This document shows positions 36,975 to 45,874 of a stretch of 64,000 bases of DNA, piece by piece (position 1 is the first letter of the stretch; the number at the start of each line of letters is the position of its first letter). The stretch covers positions 1 to 64,000 of the forward strand of contig CAIKMS010000016.1 of the NCBI GenBank assembly GCA_903828595.1, in the 5' to 3' direction. Both the position numbers and the translations under genes were made by a program. A model generated the notes under the pieces. That model was not told where the DNA came from. It worked only from the letters and a program-made list of their open reading frames with translations, and made no database searches. This DNA comes from an uncultured Pseudomonadota bacterium (GTDB lineage Bacteria > Pseudomonadota > Gammaproteobacteria > Steroidobacterales > Steroidobacteraceae).

Positions 36975-38036
36975 ATGGGAATCCTGATTCATCAGTTGCC
37001 AGAGTTCTCGCGTGAGCAGGAGGCAAGTGCCTTTTGGTCATCAATCAGTGGTGAAACACTGATTTTAAAGTCGCCGGCGACGGTAAAAACTTGCCCTCGG
37101 CTGTCATTGCGCGCGTCCTTTGGTGACAGGCTCTCCTATAGGGTCGGCGAATCAGCACCGGTTGATGTTGATAGTGACGGATATTTGTTACTCAATCCGG
37201 GTACGGCTTGCGAATTTCTTGGCCATAAAAGCAGTACCGGACTTAACTCTGGGTCTGCGTTCACGATTTATTTTTCGGAAAAGAGTGTTCGGCGTGCTTT
37301 AGCGGAATTCAATGGCTACAGCTTTAATGGTCCATTATCCTCTGCGCACGGTCCGGCTTTGGTTCATGAGTATATTCGTGCACAGGATGACCGCGTGGCG
37401 CCAGTGCTTCGCGAATTCACGCGCCTAGTGGATGGCGTGAGTTCTACTAGTCGATCTCAGACTATGGTTGATGTTCAGGCACAGACGGAAGCTGTGCTGG
37501 CGGCGATACTGTTGAATAGGCATTTCGAAAAGGAGCAGATCAGCGCTCTGCCACAGGTTCGTGCGCGCACCCGTGAACAGATTTTTACCCGCGTACACAC
37601 GGCGACTAGCTACCTTTTAGCCCATTATGATTCGCCTCTGACTCTGGATAAGTTGGCTGATGTGGCCTGCTTGGCAAAGTTTCATTTTTTAAGAATGTTT
37701 ACCCTGGTGCATCACATGACTCCGATGGAGTATCTGCGTTGTAAGCGAGTTGCCGTAGCCAGTCGTTTGCTTGCGCGGGACGGCCTGTCGCTGGCTCAGG
37801 TGGCTAAGCAGGTGGGCGTGGCTGATCGCTCCACTTTGCTTCGACTGTTTCTGGATTACCGGAATATGACTCCCGATCAGTACCGGCGCTCGCTAGGGCA
37901 AAATTCAGCCACGTGGCCTAAAGACACGTTGTTCGCCGATTTGCTGGCAAACCGTGTGGCATCTCGCCAGGGGCACGGTGCAGTACAAGACTCCGTGAAA
38001 TCGTCGGTGCAGACCGCGGATACGGCTCTGGCCTAA
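36975..38036 (+). CDS. AraC-family transcriptional regulator
   Basis: About 353 residues from ATG 36975, which has AGAGGG 8 bases upstream. The N-terminal 210 residues form a sensor region without a family I recognise. The C-terminal part (about 220-325) is a double helix-turn-helix with LTLDKLADVACLAKFHFLRMF and LAQVAKQVGVADRSTLLRLFLDYRNMTPDQYR. It is divergent from the ABC exporter, whose gene it may control; a role in trp expression is unlikely. Confidence 0.88.
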   Translation: MGILIHQLPEFSREQEASAFWSSISGETLILKSPATVKTCPRLSLRASFGDRLSYRVGESAPVDVDSDGYLLLNPGTACEFLGHKSSTGLNSGSAFTIYFSEKSVRRALAEFNGYSFNGPLSSAHGPALVHEYIRAQDDRVAPVLREFTRLVDGVSSTSRSQTMVDVQAQTEAVLAAILLNRHFEKEQISALPQVRARTREQIFTRVHTATSYLLAHYDSPLTLDKLADVACLAKFHFLRMFTLVHHMTPMEYLRCKRVAVASRLLARDGLSLAQVAKQVGVADRSTLLRLFLDYRNMTPDQYRRSLGQNSATWPKDTLFADLLANRVASRQGHGAVQDSVKSSVQTADTALA

Positions 38037-38061
38037 ATTCCTGCGATTCGTGACCGCGCGC

Positions 38062-38091
38062 TTGACCTTATGGCCGGCGCCGCGCAATACT
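38062..38091 (+). promoter_or_regulatory. Predicted sigma-70 promoter of the trp operon
   Basis: TTGACC (38062-38067, 5 of 6 to the -35 consensus) is followed after 18 bases by AATACT (38086-38091, 4 of 6 to the -10). A start site 7 bases on would fall at about 38098, directly at the leader-peptide ATG, so the transcript may be leaderless. Confidence 0.65.
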
Positions 38092-38098
38092 TTGCGCC

Positions 38099-38146
38099 AT
38101 GTTAATTGCAACCCCCCGTAATCTGTGTTGGTGGCGCCTCTCATAA
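38099..38146 (+). CDS. trpL: trp operon leader peptide
   Basis: A 15-residue frame, MLIATPRNLCWWRLS, with two adjacent Trp codons (38129-38134), lies between the predicted trp promoter and a strong terminator ahead of trpE. In transcription attenuation, ribosome stalling at the Trp codons when charged tRNA-Trp is scarce favours an antiterminator. The CCTCTC/GAGAGG hairpin (38137-38153) overlaps the last codons and stop, in the place of the pause hairpin. There is no Shine-Dalgarno sequence, which fits leaderless translation if the start site is at the ATG. Confidence 0.85.
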   Translation: MLIATPRNLCWWRLS

Positions 38147-38202
38147 GGAGAGGTGAGCGGATTTTGGTTGCGCCCTGATCGGGCACCCCGTTAGAGAATC
38201 GC

Positions 38203-38241
38203 AAACCCATCTCCGTCGAAGTGCCGGGGCTGGGTTTTTTT
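38203..38241 (+). terminator. trp attenuator terminator
   Basis: AAACCCA (38203-38209) pairs with TGGGTTT (38231-38237), and CTCCG (38211-38215) pairs with CGGGG (38225-38229, one G-U), followed by further T to 38241. It ends 37 bases before trpE. Upstream stretches can compete for its arms: 38158-38170 is partly complementary to 38202-38215, and CACCCCG (38184-38190) to CGGGG, which gives plausible antiterminators. Confidence 0.88.
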
Positions 38242-38278
38242 GTGCCTGTCCCCGGAGTGAAGAATAGCCGAGGAAGAT

Positions 38279-39682
38279 ATGCACGCCTTATTCGATATAG
38301 CCGCTGATCTGGATACACCGGTATCAGCCTACTTAAAGCTGCGGCCCTTCAAGCCACGCTTTTTGTTGGAAAGTGTGGAGGGCGGAGAGCGCCTGGCGCG
38401 CTATTCCTTTCTGGGTTTCGGTGACAGCTTAAAGCTGTCTTTGACCCCCCAGGGGGTGCAGTTGATCGCGCCCGGATCGAGTGTGGTTGAACATCTGCCA
38501 CATCCAGGCACAGCAGCAGAGCTGTTGACCCTACTACGCAATGTATTAGCGCGGGTTCCGGTCCCCGAGCATTACCCACCCGGGGTACCGCTGGCCGGTG
38601 GCTTGGTCGGCTGCGCCGCCTATGATCTGGTTCGCTATTTTGAGCGCCTGCCCAGTCGTCTACCCGTCAACGTGAACGCACCTGACGCGTGTTATCTCGC
38701 ACCGCAGTCGCTGCTGATTTTTGATCACGTCACTCGCCGCATAGCGCTAGTGCATGCCGGTCCAGAAAGCGAAAGACTGGCCTTAAAACGTGAAATTGTC
38801 CGCGCTCTGCAAGGCGGATACGGCGCGGGTCGCCTGCCGGCTCGAGTCGCGGCGCCTACGGCTAGCTTGACCCGCGCGGATTACCTGGAGCGGGTACACA
38901 AGGTTAAGGAGTACATTGCTGCCGGCGACGTGTATCAACTGGTTCTGTCGAGTTGCTTCTCCGGTTCGTGTGAGCTGGACCCGTTTGCGGCCTATCGCGC
39001 GTTGCGTCTGCTTAATCCGTCGCCTTACATGTACTACTGCGAGTTGGGAACGCACACGGTAGTCGGTTCATCACCTGAGGCATTGGTGCGTTTACAGCAG
39101 GGCCGAGCGGCTCTAAGACCCATTGCCGGAACGCGCCCGCGAGGAGAAGATGCGGTCGCCGACGCCGCCTACGAACGGGATCTGTTAGCGGACCTTAAAG
39201 AAAATGCGGAGCACGTGATGCTCGTGGATCTGGCACGTAATGACTTAGGACGGGTCGCCCAGCCGGGCTCGGTACAGGTTGATCCCTTTCGAGTGATTGA
39301 GCGCTATAGCCATGTGATGCACATGGTCAGCGGAGTGACGGGCCGGTTGCGTGACGGGTGTGATGCTTTTGATCTTTTCGCGGCGGCCTTTCCTGCCGGT
39401 ACTTTGGTTGGGGCCCCTAAAGTGCGTGCCATGCAAATTATTGAAGAGATGGAGCCGGTGCGTCGCGGATTCTACGGCGGCACCGTCGGCTACTTTGGTA
39501 GCGGCGGGGATATGGATCAAGCCATCACCATCCGCACCCTGGTGTTTAGTGATGGGTCTTATTCCTATCAGTCCGGTGCCGGTATTGTGGCTGATAGCAA
39601 TGCCGACGCCGAGTACGACGAAGTGCTGGCCAAGAGCGCTATCTTAGGGCGCGCTTTGTCGCTGGCGGAGGAAGAACTGTGA
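38279..39682 (+). CDS. trpE: Anthranilate synthase component I
   Basis: TrpE makes anthranilate from chorismate with ammonia from TrpG, the first step of Trp synthesis. The 467-residue protein has the Trp feedback-site segment RFLLESVEGGERLARYSFLG, the chorismate-binding core blocks PIAGTRPRGEDA, LKENAEHVMLVDLARNDLGR and FPAGTLVGAPKVRAM, and the end AGAGIVADSNADAEYDEV-type block as GAGIVADSNADAEYDEV. GAGGAAG lies just before ATG 38279. It follows the attenuator and overlaps trpG by four bases. Confidence 0.96.
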   Translation: MHALFDIAADLDTPVSAYLKLRPFKPRFLLESVEGGERLARYSFLGFGDSLKLSLTPQGVQLIAPGSSVVEHLPHPGTAAELLTLLRNVLARVPVPEHYPPGVPLAGGLVGCAAYDLVRYFERLPSRLPVNVNAPDACYLAPQSLLIFDHVTRRIALVHAGPESERLALKREIVRALQGGYGAGRLPARVAAPTASLTRADYLERVHKVKEYIAAGDVYQLVLSSCFSGSCELDPFAAYRALRLLNPSPYMYYCELGTHTVVGSSPEALVRLQQGRAALRPIAGTRPRGEDAVADAAYERDLLADLKENAEHVMLVDLARNDLGRVAQPGSVQVDPFRVIERYSHVMHMVSGVTGRLRDGCDAFDLFAAAFPAGTLVGAPKVRAMQIIEEMEPVRRGFYGGTVGYFGSGGDMDQAITIRTLVFSDGSYSYQSGAGIVADSNADAEYDEVLAKSAILGRALSLAEEEL

Positions 39683-40266
39683 ACGCTCGATTGCTATTGA
39701 TTGATAACTACGACTCATTTACCTACAACCTCGTGCAGGCATTTCAGATGGAAGGTGCACAGGTGATGGTGCATCGTAATGATGAAATTGATCTCGCGCA
39801 GGCAAGAGCGCTGTCGCCAACGCATTTGTGCATCTCACCAGGGCCCGGAACCCCGCATGACGCAGGCGTCTCTATGGCGATGATTAAAGCATTTGCGGGT
39901 GTGATTCCAGTTTTGGGGGTGTGTCTAGGGCATCAGTCCTTGGTGGAGTTATACGGCGGATCGGTGGTTCGGCACTCGCGTTTGATGCACGGAAAGACCT
40001 CCATGGTGACCCACGATGGGCTCGGCGTTTATGCTGGGCTGTCAAACCCTTTTTTGGTCGGTCGTTATCATTCTCTGATCGCAAAACGTGACTCTCTGCC
40101 AGCCGAACTTCTGGTCACATCGGTCACTGATGAGGACGAGATCATGGGTGTGCGTCACCGTACCCTATGGCTGGAGGGCGTGCAGTTTCATCCCGAATCA
40201 GTGCTCACTCCCGAGGGCCAGCAACTGCTTAGAAACTTTCTGTTAGCAGAGCACGCGGTTCGCTAA
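39679..40266 (+). CDS. trpG: Anthranilate synthase component II, glutamine amidotransferase
   Basis: TrpG hydrolyses glutamine and passes ammonia to TrpE. The 195-residue class I amidotransferase has LLIDNYDSFTYNLVQ at its start, the nucleophilic Cys in GVCLGHQSLVELYG and the His-Glu pair in VQFHPESVLTPEGQ. GTG 39679 overlaps the trpE stop by four bases. It may also serve a para-aminobenzoate synthase, since no pabA is seen here; that is a family-level possibility. Confidence 0.95.
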   Translation: MNARLLLIDNYDSFTYNLVQAFQMEGAQVMVHRNDEIDLAQARALSPTHLCISPGPGTPHDAGVSMAMIKAFAGVIPVLGVCLGHQSLVELYGGSVVRHSRLMHGKTSMVTHDGLGVYAGLSNPFLVGRYHSLIAKRDSLPAELLVTSVTDEDEIMGVRHRTLWLEGVQFHPESVLTPEGQQLLRNFLLAEHAVR

Positions 40267-40268
40267 CC

Positions 40269-41315
40269 ATGAGCACTTCGTTGCGCCATTCGCTGCGACC
40301 TACGCTGGAGACTCTGCTCGAGAGTCGATCGCTGAGCGAGTCTCAGGCGGAAGCACTCTTACATGAGTTGACCGAACCGACGCTGTCGCCAGCGATGGCT
40401 AGCGGTATTCTTATCGCGCTGCGCATGAAAGGCGTGACAGCCGCCGAGTTGCGAGGATTCGCGCGCGGCATGCGCGCGCTGGCTTTGCGTCCGCAGTTGC
40501 CTGACGTGGGACCCACGGTAGATGTGGTGGGAACCGGCGGTGATGCCTCGCACTCTTTTAACCTTTCGACCGGTGCCGCTTTGCTTGCAGTAGCCTGTGG
40601 TGCGAAGGTCACCAAACACGGTAACCGGTCAGTCTCCTCCAGTTCGGGAAGCGCCGATTTACTGGAGGCTCTAGGGCTTAAATTGCCACTGGATCAAGCT
40701 CAGGCAGGCGCCTGCCTAGCCAAGACGGGCTTTACCTTTTTGTATGCGCCTCACTATCACCCTGCGATGCGCTCAATTGCCCCCGTGCGCGCCGCTTTAG
40801 GGGTGCGCACTTTCTTTAATATTTTGGGCCCGCTAACTAATCCCGCTCAGCCACCGTACCAATTGATTGGCGCCTACAGCTTGCCCACGGCGCAATTAAT
40901 GGCCGAGGCCTTGGCGGGTCTGGCTACGCGTCGATCGTTTGTGGTGCATGGTGAGTTGGGTTGGGATGAGCCCACACCGGTAAGTCCGTTCGTGTTGCTT
41001 GATGTTAAGGATGGCAAAGTCTCACAAACCAGGCGGACGGCCGCTGACTATGAGATGGCGGTCTGCAGTGCTGAGTCGCTGCGTGGTGGTAACGCGCAAA
41101 CTAATGCCCATGCGTTACTTCAGGTCTTTTTGAATGAAGATCGCGGTCCTCATCGTGACGCCTTACTGATGGGTGCCTCACTCGTCTTAGAATTAACCGG
41201 CGTGGTGGATTCCCCGCTAGCGGGTGTCGCTGTAGCAGCGTCTGCTCTGGAAGATGGGCGCGCGGCGTTGCTACTCAATGAATTGAGAACGTTTGGTGGG
41301 AGTGTAGGTGTATGA
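40269..41315 (+). CDS. trpD: Anthranilate phosphoribosyltransferase
   Basis: TrpD joins anthranilate to phosphoribosyl pyrophosphate. The 348-residue protein has the PRPP loop VDVVGTGGDASHSFNLSTGA, then AKVTKHGNRSVSSSSGSADLLEALG and FLYAPHYHPAMRSIAPVR, all standard. It is not fused to trpG, unlike in enterobacteria. It starts 2 bases after trpG and overlaps trpC by four. Confidence 0.96.
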   Translation: MSTSLRHSLRPTLETLLESRSLSESQAEALLHELTEPTLSPAMASGILIALRMKGVTAAELRGFARGMRALALRPQLPDVGPTVDVVGTGGDASHSFNLSTGAALLAVACGAKVTKHGNRSVSSSSGSADLLEALGLKLPLDQAQAGACLAKTGFTFLYAPHYHPAMRSIAPVRAALGVRTFFNILGPLTNPAQPPYQLIGAYSLPTAQLMAEALAGLATRRSFVVHGELGWDEPTPVSPFVLLDVKDGKVSQTRRTAADYEMAVCSAESLRGGNAQTNAHALLQVFLNEDRGPHRDALLMGASLVLELTGVVDSPLAGVAVAASALEDGRAALLLNELRTFGGSVGV

Positions 41316-42169
41316 GCGACACACCTGATTTCCTAACGCAGATGGCTTTGTCGAGCGCTGCGCGCGTGGCTCATGCAAAGAATGCCTTGCCTGACCTTGA
41401 GGATCGTCTGCAGAACTTGCCAATGCCACCCAAGCTGGTTCTGTCCCCCGCCGGTTTTGATTTGATTATGGAATTAAAGTTGGCCTCACCGGCGTATGGA
41501 AGCCTGGCTAATTCCAGTTTAGATCTGCAGGCACAGGTATTGGCCTATGCGCGTGCCGGTGCTGCTGCTGTTTCTGTTTTAACAGAGCCGTCTCGCTTTC
41601 AAGGCGATCTATTACATCTGTCGCGTGCTGCTGAAGTATTAGCGCCAAGCGCGGTGCCGGCAATGCGCAAAGACTTTTTAGTGGATCCTTATCAGCTGCT
41701 TGAAGCCCGCCTTTGTGGTGCGAGCGGTGTCTTGCTAATTGTACGTATGTTGACCGATGAGTCTCTGTCCACCTTGTTATCGCAGGCGCGCCGATTAGGT
41801 CTGTTTGTATTGTTAGAAACCTTTGATGAGATCGATATCAAGCGCGCCCAGTCACATGCCTCTTCCTGGACGGCAGATAAGACGCAACTTCTGATTGGCG
41901 TGAATAGCCGCGATCTGACAACGCTGAAAGTAGTACCCGATCGATTAGTCCAGCTTGCGTCGTTGTTGCCCATGGAACATCCGCGCGTAGCAGAAAGTGG
42001 GCTTGTCACCGCCCAGGATGCGGCGATTTTGTCTGCCGCCGGCTATAACCTGGCTTTGGTAGGGTCAGCGCTGATGGCCAGCGCCGATCCGGTAGCTTTA
42101 GGCGGTGCCATGATCGAGGCAGGTCGGGCCGCCGCCTGTCGCAGGCTAAGCGAAGGAGTCTATCGATGA
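41312..42169 (+). CDS. trpC: Indole-3-glycerol phosphate synthase
   Basis: TrpC closes the indole ring of indole-3-glycerol phosphate. The 285-residue TIM barrel has the substrate segment LIMELKLASPAYG in place of the usual IAEVKKASPS, then AAAVSVLTEPSRFQGD, the catalytic Lys in MRKDFLVDPYQLLEARLCGASGVLL, LIGVNSRDLTT, and AESGL. It is separate from trpF. The degenerate first Lys segment (EL-K-LASPAYG) keeps Glu and Lys but differs from the common form. Confidence 0.94.
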   Translation: MSDTPDFLTQMALSSAARVAHAKNALPDLEDRLQNLPMPPKLVLSPAGFDLIMELKLASPAYGSLANSSLDLQAQVLAYARAGAAAVSVLTEPSRFQGDLLHLSRAAEVLAPSAVPAMRKDFLVDPYQLLEARLCGASGVLLIVRMLTDESLSTLLSQARRLGLFVLLETFDEIDIKRAQSHASSWTADKTQLLIGVNSRDLTTLKVVPDRLVQLASLLPMEHPRVAESGLVTAQDAAILSAAGYNLALVGSALMASADPVALGGAMIEAGRAAACRRLSEGVYR

Positions 42170-42789
42170 ACCCATCGCGCGGCTTGTTTATCAAAATTTG
42201 TGGATTGCGCAGCGCCAGCGATGTGCACGCGGCGATTAATGCCGGCGCTGATGCGATCGGTTTTGTTTTTGCTCCTAGCGTGCGACAGGTTACAGCGTTG
42301 CAGGCCGCGTCACTCACCGTCGGGCTTCGTGATCGAATTAAGGTGATCGCGGTCACGCGGTCACCGAATCAAGATCAGATCGATGAGATTGCTGAAGTGC
42401 TGCAGCCCGACTATTTGCAAAGTGACTGGCAGGACTTCACCCATCTGCGCTTGCCCAAGGAGATACCCGCGCTGCCGGTATTTAGAGACGGGGACGAACA
42501 GCCGCCTTACCTTCCGTCACCTTATTTATATGAGGGTGTGCATAGCGGCACCGGCCTTGTTGCTAATTGGGCAGTAGCGGCGTCCTGGGCGCGAACCTCA
42601 GATCTTATCCTGGCGGGTGGACTCCATCCGGAGAATGTGGCTCAAGCCATTCTGGCGGTTAGCCCGATGGGAGTTGACGTCTCTAGTGGCGTGGAGTCAT
42701 CACCGGGCGTTAAAGATTCAAGATTGATCGAAGCGTTTATTTTTCGTGCGCGGGAGGCCGCGCGCACTCTGAGTGGAGAGCTGACATGA
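42166..42789 (+). CDS. trpF: Phosphoribosylanthranilate isomerase
   Basis: TrpF converts phosphoribosylanthranilate to the open-chain isomer used by TrpC. The 207-residue TIM barrel begins with FIKICGLRSASD, giving the catalytic Cys. By my alignment, Glu in the segment YEGVHSGTGLVANW stands where Escherichia coli has the general-acid Asp (in DNGQGGSGQRFDW). The end LAGGLHPENV and VDVSSGVESSPGVKD are typical. Four-base overlaps with trpC and trpB indicate coupling. Confidence 0.94.
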   Translation: MNPSRGLFIKICGLRSASDVHAAINAGADAIGFVFAPSVRQVTALQAASLTVGLRDRIKVIAVTRSPNQDQIDEIAEVLQPDYLQSDWQDFTHLRLPKEIPALPVFRDGDEQPPYLPSPYLYEGVHSGTGLVANWAVAASWARTSDLILAGGLHPENVAQAILAVSPMGVDVSSGVESSPGVKDSRLIEAFIFRAREAARTLSGELT

Positions 42790-44030
42790 TGAATTTCGAT
42801 AATGAAGCAAATCGTGCGGATTTGCTGGAACGGGAAATTCGCGGCGAGTTTCCGGATGACAAAGGTCGTTATGGTCCGTTCGGTGGTCGGTACGTGCCTG
42901 AGACCCTGATCCCAGCGCTGGAGCGCCTGGATGCTGGCATCAAACGTTGGCTCAAAGATCCGGAGTATCAGGCAGAGCTCACCCGCGAGCTCAATACGTG
43001 GGTAGGCAGGCCAACGCCGTTGAGTTACGCCCATACCCTGTCGGCTCGCTGGGGCGCGCATGTCTGGATGAAGCGTGAGGACTTGGCTCACACCGGTGCG
43101 CACAAGATCAATAGCGCGATGGGGCAAGCACTTCTTGCCAAGCGATTGGGTGCCAAGCGGGTGGTGGCTGAAACCGGTGCTGGTCAACACGGCGTGGCTA
43201 GTGCGGCTGCTTGTGCACGCTTAGGTTTACCCTGCACGGTGTACATGGGCGCTGTGGACATTGAGCGTCAAGCGCCCAATGTCGGGCGCATGAAACTCAT
43301 GGGTGCGACAGTGGTTCCAGTAACCGGTGGAGACCAAACACTGCGTGCGGCTGTGGACGAAGCGATACGTGATTGGGTGACAGACCCTAACGGGACCTAC
43401 TATCTGCTGGGTTCAGCCATCGGGCCGCATCCGTATCCTTATCTGGTTCGCGAACTGCAATCCATCATCGGTCGAGAGTCACGACAGCAAATGCTGGCGC
43501 AGGCTGGTGGCTTGCCGCAGGCGGTTTATGCGTGTGTCGGTGGTGGTTCTAATGCCATTGGTATGTTCTATCCCTTTGTCGGTGATAAGGATGTTGAGAT
43601 TTATGGCGTAGAAGCTGGTGGGCGAGGCTCAGGCTTGGGCGATAACTCCGCGACGTTGTCGTACGGAACGCCGGGTGTTCTGCAGGGTGCGTTTAGTCTC
43701 TTACTTCAAGATGCGCATGGGCAGATCCAGGAAACCCATTCGGTATCGGCGGGTCTGGATTATCCCGGCGTGGGACCTGAGCACGCTTTCTTGAAAACTA
43801 TAGGTCGGGTTAGCTACGAAAGCATCGGCGACGATGAGTCGCTGGAAGCCTTAGAAGAGCTTTCCCAAGCTGAAGGTATTTTACCGGCCATTGAGACTGC
43901 GCACGCTTTCGCAGCGGTGCGCGCCTATGCCAAGCGGCACCCGGGTTCTCGCATTTTGGTGGGATTGTCGGGTCGTGGTGATAAGGATATGCCGACGTTG
44001 ACGCGGACTTTATTGAAGGGGAAATTGTAA
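42786..44030 (+). CDS. trpB: Tryptophan synthase beta chain
   Basis: TrpB joins indole to serine with pyridoxal phosphate. The 414-residue protein has FGGRYVPETLIPAL, the PLP lysine in EDLAHTGAHKINSAMGQALL, the segment AETGAGQHGVASAAACA and the phosphate loop CVGGGSNAIGMF. It starts with ATG 42786 (or 42789), overlapping the trpF stop, and its own TAA shares one base with the trpA ATG. Confidence 0.97.
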   Translation: MMNFDNEANRADLLEREIRGEFPDDKGRYGPFGGRYVPETLIPALERLDAGIKRWLKDPEYQAELTRELNTWVGRPTPLSYAHTLSARWGAHVWMKREDLAHTGAHKINSAMGQALLAKRLGAKRVVAETGAGQHGVASAAACARLGLPCTVYMGAVDIERQAPNVGRMKLMGATVVPVTGGDQTLRAAVDEAIRDWVTDPNGTYYLLGSAIGPHPYPYLVRELQSIIGRESRQQMLAQAGGLPQAVYACVGGGSNAIGMFYPFVGDKDVEIYGVEAGGRGSGLGDNSATLSYGTPGVLQGAFSLLLQDAHGQIQETHSVSAGLDYPGVGPEHAFLKTIGRVSYESIGDDESLEALEELSQAEGILPAIETAHAFAAVRAYAKRHPGSRILVGLSGRGDKDMPTLTRTLLKGKL

Positions 44031-44800
44031 TGCTGCCATCGGATGACGTTCAGAAGGCTATTGCCTCGGCCAAGGCTCAAGGCCGTCCGGCTATCGTTGC
44101 GTTTATGACGGCTGGATTTCCGGTACGCGATGAGTTCATTAGCACCCTCAATCAGGTGGCCTCCGCGGCTGACGTGGTAGAAATTGGTGTGCCGTTTACC
44201 GACCCTATGGCCGACGGGATGACCATTCAAAGAGCCAGTCATACCGCGTTGAAACAGGGTGTGACGTTGCGCTGGATCTTAGACAGCTTAGCGGCAGCGC
44301 CGGTAAAGCCGGCTGCTCCCATCTTGCTCATGAGTTATCTCAACCCTCTACTCAGTGTGGGCTTTGACGAACTCCCGACAGCGGCGCGACGCGCCGGGGT
44401 GTCGGGTTTTATCGTGCCGGACCTGCCGCGTGAGGAAGCACAAGAATTGGCGGATCAGCTAAAGGCACAGGGCCTTTCCCTGATTCAGATGGTTACTCCA
44501 GTGACGCCGGTGGATCGTTTGTCGAGTCTGTGTGGTAGCGCCGATGGCTTTGTCTATGCTGTGACTATGACAGGGACTACCGGCGCTCAGGTTGCCGTGC
44601 CGGATGAGGTGCTGGAGTACCTTGATCGCGTGCGCGAAGCCTCATCAGCCCCGGTCTGTGCCGGGTTTGGTATCCGTCATCGGGACCAAGTGATGCGACT
44701 GGCTGCTCATGTGGACGGAGTGGTGGTGGGTTCGGCGTTGGTTGAGGTCTTAGAGCGCGGTGAAGACGCGGCTGAATTTTTGCGTAGTCTGCATCCTTAA
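44030..44800 (+). CDS. trpA: Tryptophan synthase alpha chain
   Basis: TrpA cleaves indole-3-glycerol phosphate and channels indole to TrpB. The 256-residue TIM barrel has the catalytic Glu and Asp in VVEIGVPFTDPMADGMTIQRAS, and the phosphate-binding segments FVYAVTMTGTTGA and AGFGIRHRDQV. It ends the trp operon. No clear terminator was seen within 100 bases downstream; the FKBP gene follows 146 bases later and has its own AT-rich upstream stretch. Confidence 0.97.
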   Translation: MLPSDDVQKAIASAKAQGRPAIVAFMTAGFPVRDEFISTLNQVASAADVVEIGVPFTDPMADGMTIQRASHTALKQGVTLRWILDSLAAAPVKPAAPILLMSYLNPLLSVGFDELPTAARRAGVSGFIVPDLPREEAQELADQLKAQGLSLIQMVTPVTPVDRLSSLCGSADGFVYAVTMTGTTGAQVAVPDEVLEYLDRVREASSAPVCAGFGIRHRDQVMRLAAHVDGVVVGSALVEVLERGEDAAEFLRSLHP

Positions 44801-44946
44801 TCGTCCGAGGAGCCATAGGTAGGTGGGCTTTGTGAAGTACCGACGCGGGGCGGCTTGCGAGGTGCTGATGAGCATCCAGCGCTAGAAATGGTCATCCATT
44901 TTGGGTTAGCGTTTAGATACTTTTAACAGCTGACAGTGGTTATATT

Positions 44947-45687
44947 ATGAAAAATGCATCATTGAAATCCTGCGTGAAAAACCTGTTGTCGGCAGCACTT
45001 TTAAGTGCAGCGGCCATGGCGCATGCCAACGAGGCCGCGCCCGCCGCCAGTGCGATGACGGCCGACCCGCTAGCTCCAACGAGTAAAGAGGATGGGAGCT
45101 ATCTGATGGGATTGCAGTGGGCATCGCAACTGTCGACGCTGGGCATTGTCGGTGACTTAGATGGCGCCTCCATCCAGCGAGGCATCACGGATGGTCTGTC
45201 GGGTAAGAAACTCGAACCGGTGCAGAACACCACGACGCGGCAATTTGTGGTTGATCTGATGCAAAAAGCCTTTGCGAGCAATATCGCTGCGTCCAAAGCA
45301 TTCATGGATCGTAACGCGAAGACCAAGGGCGTGGTTACCACGGCCTCGGGTCTTCAGTATCGGGTTGTCAACAAGGGTGACGTGAAGGCGGCCTCGCCGA
45401 CGGCCGAGGATACTGCGACGGTTAATTATCGCGGCACCTTGATAGATGGTTCTGAGTTCGACAGTTCGTATAAGCGCGGCCAAGCAGCGACGTTCCCGGT
45501 CACCGGCGTGATCAAGGGCTGGCAAGAAGCGTTGGTCATGATGAAGCCAGGTGCTAAGTGGGAATTGTTCGTGCCGCCAGAGTTGGGTTACGGCCAGCAG
45601 CCTCGAGCCACTATTCCGGGTGGTTCGGTGTTGATCTTTGAGGTGGAACTACTCAGTGTGACGAAAAAAGAAGCGGCCAATCCATAA
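44947..45687 (+). CDS. FKBP-type peptidyl-prolyl cis-trans isomerase (FkpA/Mip-like)
   Basis: A periplasmic folding helper that isomerises prolyl bonds. The 246-residue protein has a signal peptide (about 1-27, ending AMAHA), an N-terminal dimerisation region (about 45-120 with SYLMGLQWASQL and ITDGLSGKKL) and the FKBP domain with TVNYRGTLIDGSEFDSSYKRGQ, FPVTGVIKGWQEALVMM and PPELGYGQQPRATIPGGSVLIFEVELL, in which the active-site residues are conserved. A strong terminator follows. Confidence 0.93.
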   Translation: MKNASLKSCVKNLLSAALLSAAAMAHANEAAPAASAMTADPLAPTSKEDGSYLMGLQWASQLSTLGIVGDLDGASIQRGITDGLSGKKLEPVQNTTTRQFVVDLMQKAFASNIAASKAFMDRNAKTKGVVTTASGLQYRVVNKGDVKAASPTAEDTATVNYRGTLIDGSEFDSSYKRGQAATFPVTGVIKGWQEALVMMKPGAKWELFVPPELGYGQQPRATIPGGSVLIFEVELLSVTKKEAANP

Positions 45688-45710
45688 CCAGAACGCTGTT
45701 TGACTGCTTT

Positions 45711-45742
45711 AAGGCGTTGCCCCAGAAGGCAGCGCCTTTTTT
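45711..45742 (+). terminator. Rho-independent terminator after the FKBP gene
   Basis: AAGGCG and TGCC (45711-45720 with one T bulge) pair with GGCA and CGCCTT around CCAGAA, and the stem is followed by TTTTTTATT. It lies 24 bases after the stop codon. Confidence 0.88.
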
Positions 45743-45874
45743 ATTATTTGATATTCATGCTTAAGTAACAGTTCAGTCTAATAATTTACTCCACGTAACG
45801 TCGCTGTCGCGAGTGGCGCAGTGTCCGTGTACCTAGCACGAAGCGACACGGCGTATTACTGAGGAGTATTCGCA

